A stretch of DNA of 13,466 bases from an uncultured Mucispirillum sp. (GTDB lineage Bacteria > Chrysiogenota > Deferribacteres > Deferribacterales > Mucispirillaceae). A program made the translations under genes and the position numbers. Positions 13,430 through 13,466 of the stretch are shown here, piece after piece. Numbering within the stretch: position 1 is the first letter of the stretch; the number at the start of each line of letters is the position of its first letter. The notes beneath the pieces are model-generated. The model was not told the origin of the DNA and made no database searches. It was given only the letters and a program-made list of their open reading frames with translations. The stretch is from the NCBI GenBank assembly GCA_947177675.1, contig CAMWVK010000013.1, forward strand, positions 1-13,466, given 5' to 3'.

Positions 13430-13466
13430 ATTTCACATCCTAAAAAATTTTTAATAAGTATATATG

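Noticed and set aside
13430..13466. Promoter for hemE at the right edge (TATACT-like hexamer)
   Set aside because: Any -35 box would lie beyond the window and the AT-rich sequence gives many chance hexamers.

Overview
The window is a strongly AT-rich piece of a Gram-negative bacterial chromosome. An outer-membrane beta-barrel protein, a lipoprotein, a protoheme branch and a quinone-type branch (UbiA/UbiX) point to a respiring diderm. The low G+C, the Bacteroides-type class II aldolase and the degenerate TGTCATTC-type palindromes in an intergenic gap would fit a gut Deferribacterota such as Mucispirillum. That assignment is inference from memory and was not checked. Nearly all genes lie on the minus strand; only the TSUP permease (5173-5949) is on the plus strand.

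Left region (1-5068, read right to left): panD (aspartate decarboxylase), then an intact insertion sequence (3501-4587), then a tightly packed trio of nhaB (Na+/H+ antiporter), larE (sulfur insertase for the nickel-pincer cofactor) and an outer-membrane protein. nhaB and larE overlap by one base, and the larE stop abuts the next ATG. The insertion sequence is flanked by two identical 27-bp direct repeats. Removing it would leave panD and nhaB only about 123 bp apart. Beyond the OMP gene lies a 226-bp non-coding end with a striking G-rich tract.

Middle region (5069-6806): a compact divergent promoter region separates panD from the TSUP permease. An 857-bp gap follows, holding degenerate palindromic repeats, a 52-codon small ORF and a short possible gene remnant.

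Right region (6807-13466, read right to left): hemE, hemH, a UbiA-family prenyltransferase and ubiX form a compact run for heme and prenylated-quinone synthesis. It continues with almost no gap into four small genes of unknown role: a zinc-ribbon membrane protein, a coiled-coil protein, a lipoprotein and an orphan HigA-like N-terminal domain. A short gap then precedes a flavoprotein and fructose-bisphosphate aldolase pair that ends at a hairpin.

The clearest unusual points are the insertion sequence with a 27-bp target duplication and a hairpin that can mask its transposase ribosome site, the unnamed small-gene cluster behind ubiX, the larE/nhaB/OMP coupling, and the G-rich tract at the left edge. 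I see no CRISPR array, rRNA, tRNA or clear defence system.
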